DNA of 64,000 nucleotides, taken from assembly GCA_030522415.1 (NCBI GenBank), contig CM060108.1, positions 35,460,756-35,524,755 on the forward strand. The letters run 5' to 3'. The translations under genes were made by a program, and so were the position numbers. Below, piece by piece: positions 24,118 to 36,180 of the stretch (its first letter is position 1; every line of letters starts with the position of its first letter). The DNA is from Channallabes apus. Its lineage: Eukaryota; Chordata; Actinopteri; Siluriformes; Clariidae. The notes beneath the pieces were generated by a model that was given only the letters and a program-made list of their open reading frames with translations, had not been told where the DNA came from and ran no database searches.

Positions 24118-25029
24118 TTTTTTTGAGAAGGACCTGTACATAGATGATGTATACAGTGATGTAATGACGTGACTCTCTACCCATGGAAAAGCAAGGCCAG
24201 TTCCTAGGAGTTTTGCCATTAAGACAACCATGAATTAGCACCTGGTGAAGGAGAGGGCTTTAGACTGATTACCTCAAGAGATTAATATTTTCCCTACAGC
24301 TCAACAGAGCTATAACAGGTTACATGCAGAAGAAAAAATAAATAGCATGATGTCACACGTCAGTAAGCTGAACCTTTCTTTCACTTTATTAATCAACCCC
24401 GGCTCATTTCTTTTGCGTAAATCATCATTACACACAACTAAAAATAAACACTTCTCTGCGCACTTTCATTTCACGTTGTCAGGACGTCTCGTCCTCTCTC
24501 GTCTATTTCTATCTCTCAGAGTTTAAAAGAAGAAAACAGAAACAGGAAGGAACTCTTGTTCTGTTTCCTCTTTTGCGCCTGCTTTATTTCTCGGTATATT
24601 GTGTGACACCAAAAATATCCCCTCTGCGTGTGTTGTTGTTGTATTTTTTTGACACGAGCTCGGCCGCAAAACAGGAAGCAACCGCAGTTCTGCTTCACTA
24701 TAGACATGAGAAAAAAAAAGCGCAACATGATTGTAGTGTGTCATTTAATCTGCTGTGCCACCTGCACATACTGTAAAGTGCACATTTGCCTGTCTGCCTC
24801 CCTGGTTGCTTCCTATCAGTCTTTGATTCTCTGTTTTTTTTTCCTTTCTTCAACTTTTTATTCAAATCTGAGCAGTAAAGATGGATTCCCCAAAAACTGA
24901 CTCATATAAGGAGTCCTGTGTAGTTTCCGGGCCGCTAAATGTTGGGTGGAACGTTGTGTAGTCAGATCAGCAGACCACAGTGATGAAGATGGTGAAGTGA
25001 AGGGTCTGGATGCTCTAACCCCCAAGCAC

Positions 25030-25047
25030 CCCCCCCCCCCCCCCCCC
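25030..25047 (+). repeat. Poly-C tract
   Basis: About 18 consecutive C residues after CAAGCACC; such tracts are error-prone in assembly and can form four-stranded structures. Confidence 0.9.
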
Positions 25048-25411
25048 GCTGCTGTATGAAAAGGGCTATTGATAAAAACAGAGAGAGAGAGAGAGATGGG
25101 AGAGATGCTGCATCTGTTCATGACAGTTTGAGATAGACAGGGTGGAGAGAGGGACAGTCTCATCCCAGTGCCAGCTGTGTCTCCCATACACACTCCAGCA
25201 GATAAAGGCGAGATCTACAGACAGACTCTTCTGTGTAATCAGAGGCCATTGTTGTGTTCAGCTCTAGCAGGAAGCGCAAATAGGATTGTGTCAGGCATTT
25301 TTCAGATGCAGCCACTTGCACTGTCAGTGGAGCAGACCACAGAATAACAATAGCATTGTGCTGATACACACAAAGACACACAGCAACAGGCATATGTGCA
25401 AAACCACATGC

Positions 25412-25413
<2 letters not shown>

Positions 25414-25494
<81 letters not shown>
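25414..25494. repeat. Long (CA)n microsatellite
   Basis: About 40 uninterrupted CA units. Confidence 0.97.
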
Positions 25495-25497
<3 letters not shown>

Positions 25498-27316
25498 GAG
25501 ATCCTGGTTCCTGTTTCTGATTGTCTAATTTTCATATTTGATGCACTGAAATAGGGAAAACAAGAAACTAGTTTTAGAAATTAAGCAATAAATTCAATTA
25601 TTTACACGTGTGAGATAAATTGTTTGAAAATAACGTATATTTTATTTTGACTCTTGTTGTTTCTTAATTTTTTCTACTTGATTCACCACACATAGCATAG
25701 ACATCAAATATTCATGAATCCAAAAATAAAATTGTAGTGCATTATATTATAGTATATATCAGCATGATGAGAGTCATCCTGGACGTGCAGATGATGTGGT
25801 TATTGTGTGGTTATGATGTGCACTCTTGAGCTATTTTCTTTTTTTAGAACTGTTCGACTAAAAATAGTTCTCATCTCTACAGCGTATGTCCATTCATACA
25901 AACTTCTAACTGATACTGTATATGTAGGTATGTATATATATATATATATTCTTCTGTGAAGATCACAAGTGAATTGTGCTATTGTTATTTTTGCTCACAC
26001 TGTAGTTACAGAGAAAGAATATATGTCAGTTCATCAAAAACAAACTGAAATATTCTTTTTTGACTCCCCCTCATATTGTATATGTAGACACACACCAGCC
26101 AGCCATAACATTAAAAAGTCAATTCTAGCCACAGAACAACCCAGTGCACCACACATGATTATTTATACACAGAAATGCAACCTAAATTTCTTTAAAGTTT
26201 CTATTTGTTATTTAAAAAAAAAAAAAGAACTCTCATTCCAAAGATCAAAGAAAGCATAATTCGCAACATTTTCATCCAGCACCTCTTGCTACATTCTTTA
26301 TTCTGGATATTTCTTTGCTTTTTTTTCTGACCCAGAAATAGGCTCCACCCACATTCAGAGCATGAAGCTTCTCATATTATCCTTAAAAGTAACTTCACAC
26401 AGAGAGAATGTTTAACCTGCGTAGATATAAGATAAAAACTTGGCATTGGTTATATCACTATCATCACTATTAGAGTTCATTTCTCATGCCGGGCTAAAAA
26501 TATCACGTTTAATCTAGTTGAAATAAATGAGACTGGAAGTGATGCTGCATGATAAAGTTTTAGCTTGAGTGCATGATGGTTGGTTACTGTGCACCACTGT
26601 TTGTAGAGCGACTTTATTTGATCACTTTTCATCATCAGCTCAGCGTTCGAAGCCAAATTTAGAAACATGTCTACAAGCTATGAGTAAAGATCTGAAAAAG
26701 ATTAAGATGTGAAACTGGAAAGGTCTTACTTTGACTTCCGTAAGGTCGTTTGCATGTTTGTTTTACGTTCATTACCAGACTGACTAGTGAAGGAAGTGGT
26801 TTTTAGAGCAGTTTCAGATTATGTGTCTCCACCTCTCTCCCTCTCCCGCTGCCTCTCTCTCTCTCTCTGTCTCTCTTTGCAGTTTCGGTAAACCTCAGTG
26901 ACGGTTTGTCCATTTTTAGGTCACCTCAGCTCTATTTTAGGCTGCGGTTAGATGTGTAGAACGATTGCACGAAACATTTTCTTCGCTAGCTCAGCAGCGG
27001 AAAACAAAATTAAGGGTGAGACTTTGTTGAAAGCTGTCATCCCTCAGGCTGAGCGAAGCAGACCCACACCCGCTCTGCAGATGGATTAAAAATGAATGAC
27101 ATTCGCTTCTTTTTTTAAACAACTGTTGTGTTTGCAGAGAGTGTGTCCTTATAAAGAAATATTACAAAGGGGCCTGGAACTTTCAGCCTGCAGGAGGGAG
27201 AAGAGATGCTCTGTCAGGGAGAAAGAGAAAAGGAGGAACAGATGGTTAGAGAGAGAAAGAGTTGCACAGACAGAGTGACTTACCCTTATTCTTGCAGGAT
27301 CAGCACAACCAGAGCA

Positions 27317-27318
<2 letters not shown>

Positions 27319-27374
<56 letters not shown>
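27319..27374. repeat. (GT)n microsatellite
   Basis: About 28 uninterrupted GT units. Confidence 0.97.
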
Positions 27375-27377
<3 letters not shown>

Positions 27378-27789
27378 CATCCTGTGGGCATATAGTGCCT
27401 TGGGCGGGGATTTGAGAATGGCCCCTTCCAGCATGATGTTACCCCAGTAAGTCCTGAAAGAACAGTTTAAATCTGCTATATAATGTAATATATAAGCAAT
27501 AACAGGAGCTGGCCTCCCTTGTGGATGTCCCACAGCATTAAATATACTTATATAAATTATGTTCTGGCGCATGCTGTGATAGGAAAGTAATCTACCTTTT
27601 CAGCAACAATTTGTGGAGTATTCTACTACAACAGCACTCCCTGTTGTGTTTTATTACTTATTTGTTCCAACTTTTGCACTGACCCCTATAATACTAGTAT
27701 AATTTTAGCAAATTTAAGTCTAGCAATAATTGGATAAAAAGAAGAAGAAAAAAACTAAGATGTCCTCTCAGTGTCAAACCATTCTTATA

Positions 27790-28978
27790 GTGATCACCTA
27801 AAGGATTATTAGGAACACCTGCTCAATTTCTCATTAATGCAATTATCTAATCAACCAATCACATGGCAGTTGCTTCAATGCATTTAGGGGTGTGGTCCTG
27901 GTCAAGACAATCTCCTGAACCCCAAACTGAATGTCAGAATGGGAAAGAAAGGTGATTTAAGCAATTTTGAGCGTGGCATGGTTGTTGGTGCCAGACGGGC
28001 CGGTCTGAGTTTTTCACAATCTGCTCAGTTACTGGGATTTTCACGAACAACCATTTCTAATGTTTACAAAGAATGGTGTGAAAAGGGAAAAACATCCAGT
28101 ATGTGACAGTCCTGTGGGCGAAAATGCCTTGTTGATGCTGGAGGTCTTTGACTTTGACTGAAATAACCACTCGTTACAACCGAGGTATGCAGCAAAGCAT
28201 TTGTGAAGCCACAACACGCACAACCTTGAGGCGGATGAGCTACAACAGCAGAGGACCCCACCGGGTACCACTCATCTCCACTACAAATAGGAAAAAGAGG
28301 CTACAATTTGCACAAACTCACCGAAATTTGGACAGTTGAAGACTGGAAAAATGTTGCCTGGTCTGACGAGTCTCGATTTCTGTTGAAACACTCAAATGGT
28401 AGAGTCAGAATTTGGCGTAAACAGAATGAGCACATGGATCCATCATGCCTTGTTACCACTGTGCAGGCTGCTGGTGGTGGTGGTGTAATGGTGTGGGGGA
28501 TGTTTTCTTGGCACACTTTAGGCCCCTTAGTGCCAATTGGGCATCGTTTAAATGCCATGGCCTACCTGAGCATTGTTTCTGACCATGTCCATCCCTTTAT
28601 GACCACCATGTACCCATCCTCTGATGGCTACTTCCAGCAGGATAATGCACCATGTCACAAAGCTCGAATCATTTCAAATTGGTTTCTTGAACATGACAAT
28701 GAGTTCACTGGACTAAAATGGCCCCCACAATCACCAGATCTCAACCCAATAGAGCATCTTTGGGATGTGGTGGAGCAGGAGCTTCGTGCCCTGGATGTGC
28801 ATCCCACAAATCTCCATCAACTGCAAGATGCTATCCTATCAATATGGGCCAACATTTCTAAAGAATGCTTTCAGCACCTTGTTGAATCAATGCCACGTAG
28901 AATTAAGGCAGTTCTGAAGGCGAAAGGGGGTCAAACACCGTATTAGTATGGTGTTCCTAATAATCCTTTAGGTGAGTA
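27790..28978 (+). mobile_element. Tc1/mariner element with DD36E spacing, nearly full length
   Basis: Inverted termini CACCTAAAGGATTATTAGG (from 27795) and CCTAATAATCCTTTAGGTG (ending 28974) bracket a transposase region. The exact outer edges and TA duplication are uncertain by a few bases: a TA lies at 27788-27789 on the left and near 28977-28978 on the right. The copy looks young, since most of the gene reads cleanly. Confidence 0.85.
27939..28946 (+). pseudogene. Tc1/mariner transposase pseudogene, DD36E type
   Basis: The gene starts at ATG 27939 with a helix-turn-helix region (GLSFSQSAQLLGFSRTTISN) and is stopped by TGA about 55 codons in (near 28105). A short deletion near 28150 and an extra base near 28326 break the frame further. 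The remaining 212-codon frame (28308-28946) holds all three catalytic positions: SDESRF, QQDNAPCH and PDLNPIEHLWD. The second Asp and the Glu are separated by 36 residues, against 34 in classical Tc1; this matches the DD36E 'Incomer' group by memory. Encoded role: DNA cutting and rejoining at TA targets. The copy is inactive because of the stop and frameshifts. Confidence 0.85.
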
Positions 28979-29004
28979 CATTCATATATATACATACTAT
29001 ATAT

Positions 29005-29066
29005 ATACTCAGCAAAAAAAGAAACGTCCTCTGACTTTTAACTGTTTTTACTTACAGAATTACAGA
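29005..29066 (+). mobile_element. Terminal fragment of a Tc1-like element
   Basis: The segment CTCAGCAAAAAAAGAAACGT followed by CCTCTGACTTTTAACTG is a familiar end of a fish Tc1-like family. Only about 60 bp remain before the next element begins. Confidence 0.5.
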
Positions 29067-29069
29067 ATT

Positions 29070-29850
29070 CTACACACAGCACCCCATAATGACAACATGA
29101 AAAAAGTTTACTTGAGATTTTAGCAAATTTATTAATTTTTAGAAATATTTATTATTTATGTACACATGTGCATAAGTATTCACAGCGTTCGCAAATGGAG
29201 CTCAGGCACATCCTGTTTCCCCTGATCATCCTTGAGATGTTACTGCAGCTTAATTGGAGTCCACCTGTGGTAAATTCAGTTGATTGGACATGATTTGGAA
29301 AGGCACACACCTGTCTATATAAGGTCCCACAGTTGACAGTTCATGTCAGAGCACAAACCAAGCATGAAGTCAAAGGAATTATCTGTAGACCTCCGAGACA
29401 GGAATGTCTCAAGGCACAAATCTGGGGAAGGTTACAGAAAGATTTCTGCTGCTTCGAAGGTCCCAGTGAGCAAAGTGGCCTCCATCATCTGTAAGTGGAA
29501 GAAGCTCTAAATCACCAGGACTCTTCCTAGAGCGGGCCGGCCATCTAAACTGCGCGATCGGGGGAGAAGGGCCATAGTCAGGGAGGTGACCAAGAACCCG
29601 ATGGTCACTCTGTCAGAGCTCCAGAGGTCCTCTGTGGAGAGAGGAGAACCTTTCAGAAGGACAACCATCTCTGCAGCAATCCACCAATCAGGCCTATATG
29701 GTACAGTGGCCAGAGAGTCTCATCATACCTGAGAATTTAGTTTCTCTTGGTCTGAGAGTCCTTCAGGTGCCTTTTGGCAAACTCCAGACGGGCTGCCATG
29801 TGCCTTTTACTAAGGAGTGGCTTCCTTCTGGCCAAAAGAGCTTGGACCAG
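29070..29850 (+). mobile_element. Tc1-like element, 5' part with an inverted segment
   Basis: It begins CACAGCACCCCATAATGACA, typical of a fish Tc1 terminal repeat, and includes a transposase start at ATG 29364 with an N-terminal DNA-binding part. A TAA stop follows at about codon 50 (near 29510). Plus-strand homology runs to about 29725. Then 29728-29845 continues with the same element in the opposite orientation. No catalytic domain remains. Confidence 0.7.
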
Positions 29851-32220
29851 ATTGACCTGATCTTCTAATTAAGCAGCAGTCAAGTGGCTGACAGAATGCA
29901 ATATGAGTCATGCCTTTTTTATAATTTTTTGCACCAGCCGACACTGCTAGGTGCATATCCTTCTCAATCCCTAAGACATACTGTTGTAGGTCCAGTAGAG
30001 CAGTGTTGGATTGATGTGTAATTCCTAAAAGCCTGTGCTAGATAATTTAACCTCCCGTCTGAGCTTAACTACAAACTCATTGATCACTGTAGGTAGGCAG
30101 TGTGAAATTATTCACTTGCTGGTTTGTACTCCCTCTTTGTCTAATTATAAGATCCTTGATCGGTTGTTTTGTAGTTGATGAGCACCAGACCTTATTCCAG
30201 AGAACCAACAATCTCTATTTAAAGATGCTGTTTTCCTGTACATTAAACTTTCTAACAATTTACCATCCCATGGATGCTTCTAATTCCCCAATTATCCCAC
30301 AGTTTAAATGGTTTGTGCACTTCAACACGTCTTTGTCATCAAAGATAACATTACTTAAAACAACGTGGCAGGACATGGATCGCAGTTCTGGGATGACTTT
30401 ATTCCCATTAAAACGATTTCTTAAAAGAGATTTAATAGGGATCCATTAAACCTAAATAACAGGAGGTTCATTTACTTAATTTATTGCAGTAACATAGAAA
30501 TTGGATCAATATGGAAAAGCAACACAAGGCCATAATCACTTCTGAGTGTAGGATTACTGAGCAACCAATACCAATGATAATAATAATAATAATAATAGTA
30601 ATAATAATAATAATACCATAGACAGTGCTAGGCTACTGGTGTGTATCTCAGATGAGCTCGCAATACACAGCAGCTGATTTGTCGACATTTTCTGAAATTC
30701 ATTCTGACCTCCGACAGCTCAGTGGAATACATTTATTTACCCTCTCCCGCCGCGCGATTCACGCATGACCTAGCCCTGATTACAAATTTGCGATGACAGT
30801 GATGGAAAAATTGTGTCCAAATCATGGCGACGCCTATGCTGCAGAGAGCAGGTAGGTCTTCCCACCGCTGACAGAGATAGAGTGTGTTTGCTGTACGGTC
30901 CCTGTTAGCCATCAGCCTTCTACACACTACTGTTACGAATCACACAGCCTTGTGTTTACAGTTTATCTTGTACCCTAAGATTAATAGTGTATCTCAGTAC
31001 TATATTGTTTTTATTGATTGTTGATCTGTATGTTGCTGTTGCTTGTGTAGCTCAGGATTGCTGTTCTTTCCATTTGAAGTTGAAATTCATCATCATTGTT
31101 GTTGGGTTTTTTATTTGATGCACAGACAGGCAGGAAAGAAGAAATGAGAAAGACAATGCTGGTCTCTTAATGTACCATCTGGAACCTGGCCCGAAAAGAG
31201 AGCGAGCAAGACTGTATTATTAGACTAGATATACTACAGTATATAGCTGTGTACTGTAAGTGGCTTTGCTCTTCGTTCAGGTGACTTGGCGCATGGTGTG
31301 GCTTAAACACGGAATTAATATATTTCTTTAATTATATTAGGGTAAAACACACACATGTACATCATTCTCTTACTTTCTTTCATTCTTTTTAGACTCGTGA
31401 GTCACGACTGGCAGCTATAACAGGAAATATTGCAAAGCATTTTAGTGTAAACACCTGGACAATTTCTAGTGAAGATTTATTCTTAATTATATAAGACCTA
31501 ATGTAATGTCTGTATATTCATTATTTCTTTCCATATCTGTCTTGTTCTTGCCATCCATGCATTTTTCTCCTGCTTTGTGTAAGCACAATCCACACAGGCC
31601 TCCGGTTAAACTTAATACCTATTCCACCAACAATACATATACAACTTACTGTATGAGTATTTACAGTAGAACTGTTTAATTCTGTTATTAAACTATGAAG
31701 GAACTGAAACAGTGCTGTAGTGAGGGTGTGGGTGTGACGAAATTAGGAATGCAAAAATAGACCACTTCTCATACCCTGGGTTTAAACGGCGGATGAGCCA
31801 GTCACGTATGAATCTTTGATGATTTGCAAAAATGTTTCAGATATTAACTGATATCGCTTGGAAACCATCCTCCTGCCCCCTTTCCTCATATCAGATTCTA
31901 ATGTTTTGACTAATGCTTTTGTTTTGACTCAGTTTTTCCTCTTGAACTTTCTTTCATTCACTTTCTGTCACAGCGGGTCAAATTATTGGGGCTGCAACGC
32001 GGGGAATAGTTTTGAATATTTGTAATTACTGGAACTCGATGTAGAACTGTCGAGCACATTATGAAGACCTGGAAGGACAGCGCTGACCTGTCTACTTTGT
32101 CGACGAAATGTGGTCAGAAATAAATGATGAATGGAGATCACTTAAGCTTGGTTTAGTTGCATGGTAAAAAGATCAACGGGAAAAAGCATAGCGATGTTTA
32201 ATAGTGAAAGTAAGAGCATT
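29850..32220. other. Intronic stretch; AAT repeat; exon-like motif at 30824
   Basis: An AAT-type run lies at 30576-30615. Near 30720-30860 the sequence is locally CpG-richer and contains ATCATGGCG followed 30 bp later by CAG|GTAGG, which mimics a short first exon but ends in a different phase from the DGK exon. No other feature is seen. Confidence 0.4.
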
Positions 32221-32222
32221 TC

Positions 32223-32224
<2 letters not shown>

Positions 32225-32280
<56 letters not shown>
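32225..32280. repeat. (CA)n microsatellite
   Basis: About 28 CA units. Confidence 0.97.
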
Positions 32281-32282
<2 letters not shown>

Positions 32283-32559
32283 GTGATGAGAACTCATATG
32301 ATTCATGGTTAAGATTTTTTCATCCAGTCACTTGAAGAGATGGAAACCTAATCACAGCGCCAAAACCCGCGGTGAATCATGATGAACCGTACTTACGGCC
32401 ACCGCGCGAAACCACGTAGGTGAGATTGGGGTATTAGTAGTAAACAGATTATGGCCAAAATTCGCTGAGTGATGATGGTATAATAATTATTAAGGTCTTG
32501 ACTAAAACAACATGCATGAGGAATCACAAAGGAGTTTTTATTTTCTGCAGTGGAGAAGT

Positions 32560-33420
32560 ACTCGAACTAGTTACTTTTATTAGAAGGTAATGCTGTAATG
32601 TAACTGATAGGGATGCTCAATTCTATAAATTTTCCCAACCGACAACCGCCGTTCGTTATCCGAACATTAACCGTTAAATGATCCGATTAGAATATTAAAT
32701 TAGAATTAAATGAAAATAGAACTGAGAAGTATCTGATTAAATATTTAAAAAAAAAAATTTGTTTTTATTTTAACATGTGCGAACAATAGTACGCAGAACA
32801 TACCAAGAACAGAATCTGGATTCACACATCGTCAAATTTTCACGCATCTGCAGCGTTTCCGACAGCAGAGAAAAACAAAGTACTATAAATAAAATGAATA
32901 AAATAAATAGGCACTAAATATTTTTTACTTAAATAACAAATTAAGATTACAAAATGAAAACATCCTAAAATTCCTTTGAAGCTTGCCTCAGGTAGGCAAA
33001 GTTTTTCATACATTGGCTAGTAAGTTTTTTCGGTAAAAAAAAAAAATAGCAGGCCTGCCTCAAACCACTAGCTGTCTAGTTTTTATAAAAAAAAAACCCA
33101 CCAAAAGTGATAGCACGCCATTCTCGATGGAGCCGCACGAAACGGTGTAACAAAGTTTTAGGCAGAAGAATAATAAATGGATTTCGGGGGCATTTCTGGG
33201 GGAAGAGTAGTAAGTGCGCCTAGGCACAATTAATAAAATATATATATATAAAAAACATTTTAAACCGTTTAACTGATAGTAATAATCGGTCAAAATTCAT
33301 TCTTTCGGTTAACGGTTAAACGGTTAATATGAGCATCCCTAGTAACTGATTACTTTTTAATGATAGTCATTTTGTAATGTAATTAGTTACTGTAAAAAGT
33401 AACAAGTGTGTCCTGCTGTT
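32560..33420. repeat. Host repeat around the nested hAT element
   Basis: Flanks rich in GTTACTTTTA, AATGTAAC and TTAGTTACTG motifs resemble a fish non-autonomous element with GTAAC-rich ends. The hAT copy at 32608-33341 sits inside it, splitting it in two. Confidence 0.4.
32608..33341. mobile_element. Non-autonomous hAT-type element with 8-bp target duplication
   Basis: The 734-bp element starts TAGGGATGCTCA and ends TGAGCATCCCTA, apart from one inserted base context, giving an 11-bp perfect terminal inverted repeat. It is bracketed by identical GTAACTGA at 32600-32607 and 33342-33349. An 8-bp duplication is the hallmark of the hAT superfamily. Both ends also share AACCGTTAAA-type sub-terminal motifs in inverted order. 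There is no transposase frame; the 77-codon minus frame at 33060-33293 has no known domain. Confidence 0.88.
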
Positions 33421-35400
33421 TGGCCATAAAAAAATCAAGTTGTGTGTGGTCTGAATGAGTTCAGACTGACCAACATTATGTAGCAACATCAACTTTTGGT
33501 GGCGGTATATTTAAGTTAGCCGATGACCTGAATATACTGTATTACCTAACGTGATTCAACAGAGATTGATGAATTTTCTATAACTGCAACACTCTCACGA
33601 GACAGTGAGGGAATGATTAGCAGTGTACAGTAATTAACAGCATGAAGAACAAAACAAGATAACTTGTTTAGGGGCTGTTCCTTAACATTGAAGCAAACTA
33701 TAAACAGATAAAAAACGACTTTTTCTATCAGATGGTACCAGATTGTAACAATTTGCACCACTTCGCTGAAGAAAATTCTCCCGTATTAACAGAAATCCTC
33801 AATCCTGAAGTGTTTTATTTTGATCTAATTTGAGGCAGTAAGAATTGCCACATTGTACACAAAATGCGCGGTATATAATTTTATATGAAGGTATAATTAA
33901 GTAAATTGATGCATATCAATGTGTAATTAAATAAAATGACTGTGGAAAGCGCTACATGTAATTGCACAGTCCTGTATTGTGTTCTTTTTGTCATGAACAT
34001 CAGGTTTCGCTGCTCGTGGTTACCGGTCATGTCGTGTAGTGTTCTAGGCCTGATGACAGGATCTTATGTAGACACACAGAACGGGTGCTGGGAGTCGACG
34101 TTTGGGGGGGATGTGGTCTGAACAATACAGAGGTTGTAATTAATTTCTTACCAAGAGGAAATAGATAAGCATGTGTGTGTGTGTGTGTGTGTGTGCGTGT
34201 GTGTGTGTGTGTCTCAGGTGTAGTAATCTGCTGAATACACCAAGGTATGTCTTTTTTTAGAATAGATAAGCCTTTGTTTTTAAACAATAGAGGTGTGGAA
34301 TAACGGTGTGTGAGAGAGAAAGATAGAGACAGAGAGAGAGGTAGGGAAGAGCATGAAAAACCAGTGTTCTGTTTCATGGAAGGAGTATTAAGTGAACTTG
34401 TGTATGTACAGAATATATTATTTAGGTCAGTGAGAGGAGATTACGGTGTGATGTGTGTGGTGTTTGAGGAAAGTCCACATCTGGAATGATTATCTCTCCA
34501 GCTGTAGAGCTCCAATGATTTTCAGTAAGATGATGAAGGACACAGCGCTATCTTATCGATACGTAAATCACATTTAATTAGCCTCGGTTAATTCACAAGA
34601 CGGATGAGACATGATGGTGCAAGGATGATAAGAAAGGACGCATGTTGAGGGACGTAGACTCGAATTAACCCAAGAACACAATTTTGGGCTGGCATGGATT
34701 TGAATTTCCTTTTATTAGTTTTTGTCACTGGATCGGCGATCAAATTGAAAATGAAATGAAACCATCATTGACCTTTCTGTGCGAATTAAAATATTACCTT
34801 GGTGATTATTGCTTTAACCACACCTAGAAGTGTGTGGTGACTAAAGGGTTCCCACGTCACATGCACCCAATCAACCATAACATTAAAATATTTAAACATA
34901 ATGCGCAACATTGTGTAGGTTAACATTGTAGCACCAAAACAAGCTCTGACCCCTCGAGACAAGACCGCGGTAGGTGTGCATTGCAGCTTGTAACAATATC
35001 TTCTACTATGCAATCTACTGTAAAATGCAATCTGTATCTTCTATTGTGCAACCTACTGAGAATGGTTCCACTTAGAAAGCAAAATGAAAACCTAGAAAGC
35101 CATGAAATGGCTTTGGGTTGCATGTCATTAAAACAGTTTCGCCATGATGGCTGCATTTTCTCTGAGAATTTTACCTGAGCGGTGAGTAACTTTAACATAA
35201 TGGACGTCATGCTAACTCAAATCAAGGTTCTTATTTTACAATTGCACTTTCTGACTATACTGCATATCACATGGTTATAGTGGGAATTTATTTATAGTCT
35301 TGCTATGTGGCGTCACCCGTCACCCAGATAAGCATGGGTTTTTCTTGCTCATTAGGAATAAATAGGTAAATATATATATTTTTTCCTTTTAATTTTTTAT
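33420..35400. other. Intronic stretch with a GT repeat
   Basis: A GT run lies at 34170-34213. Unique-looking DNA with ATTA cores at 34530-34660 could be regulatory. A short imperfect duplication lies at 34990-35060. No coding is seen. Confidence 0.4.
34170..34213. repeat. (GT)n microsatellite with one C interruption
   Basis: About 20 GT units interrupted once by GC near 34196. Confidence 0.95.
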
Positions 35401-35416
35401 TTATACCTGTATTATG

Positions 35417-36060
35417 TACAGTACTATGCAAACGTCTTAGGCACCATATTATATGCTGTACCAATTTTGTTATATATGTTTATCATATCTGCATAATAAT
35501 TTGTTCAAAATCATTCAGTATTTCCATATATAACTTAAAAAATAAAAAGTAAATAACATTACAGGAGAATATCTGTATGACTGTAAAGAAAAAATATTTC
35601 AGATCAGTTTTCAGATGGAAACAAAAAACCTAAGGTACGCTCCTGGGATTTGCATAAAAATAGAAAGGAGCGAGTGTGACAAAGTTACCAGAAAAACTCA
35701 TATTCTCCAGCAAGCTCAGTAAAACCTAACAACTATTTTACTTACAGTATAGTACTGTGCAAAAGTCACATACAAAAATAAGGCTTAAGCAAAATATGCT
35801 TTTGAAAACATTTCTGCATAAAATAAACTTTCATAAGGAGCAATAAAGAGTAATAAAATAAACAGTCAATATTTGGAGTAAAAACTCATTGCTTAAAATC
35901 AGGAGTTTTAGACACAGATTTGTGCAGTTTTATAAGAAAACAGCTGTTAGGTTTTACTGAGCTTGCTGGAGAGTATGAGTTCTTCTGCTAACTTTGTCGC
36001 TCCTTTCTATTTTTATGCAAATCCCAGGAGCGTACATTAGGGTTTTTTTTGTTTCCATCT
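35417..36060. mobile_element. Tc1-like relic with long inverted repeat
   Basis: The left side carries the Tc1-type end TACAGTACTATGCAAACGTC followed by TTAGGCACC. Arms at 35613-35730 and 35946-36060 are inverted copies of about 115 bp, both containing CTCCTGGGATTTGCATAAAA and its complement, with a few small gaps and substitutions. A further end-like motif (TAGTACTGTGCAAAAGTC) lies at 35750-35768 between the arms. There is no transposase, so this is a foldback or solo-terminal-repeat structure. Confidence 0.7.
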
Positions 36061-36094
36061 TGTACTATACTGTCTTGTACCATATTTTATTTCT

Positions 36095-36180
36095 TTTGTA
36101 TAACAAAAAGGCTACTTTGCATCAATGTCTATTGTTGAAAGTGGCACACAAATACATGTCAGTCAATTTGAATTGAACCT
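36095..36180 (+). repeat. Retroposon 3' tail
   Basis: GGCTACTTTGCATCAATGTC, TATTGTTGAAAGTGGCACAC and a final TTTGAATTGAA match the tail at 3110-3178. Confidence 0.5.

Larger units (their letters stand above)
22625..24136 (-). mobile_element. Tc1-like (DD34E) transposon, inactivated
   Basis: The element starts CAGGTCCTTCTC after TA at 22623-22624 and ends GAAGGACCTG before TA at 24137-24138, so both termini are present. Long sub-terminal inverted repeats occur at 22625-22825 and about 23785-23892. The right repeat is interrupted at 23892-24117 by unrelated sequence, and about 90 bp of it are missing. The target TA is the right half of a TACTGTA heptamer (22618-22624). Confidence 0.85.
24140..27780. 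other. Intronic stretch with long simple repeats
   Basis: No coding is seen. It holds a C run at 25030-25047, a CA run at 25414-25494, a TA run near 25936-25949 and a GT run at 27319-27374; the open frames overlapping these are artefacts. Otherwise it is AT-rich, unremarkable DNA. Confidence 0.5.

Noticed and set aside
25160..25535. Overlapping long frames on both strands
   Set aside because: They depend on the CA repeat at 25414-25494 (Cys-Val or His-Thr runs).
30824..30853. Short ATG-to-donor segment resembling a first exon
   Set aside because: Only about ten codons, ending in a phase that does not fit the DGK exon, with no independent support.
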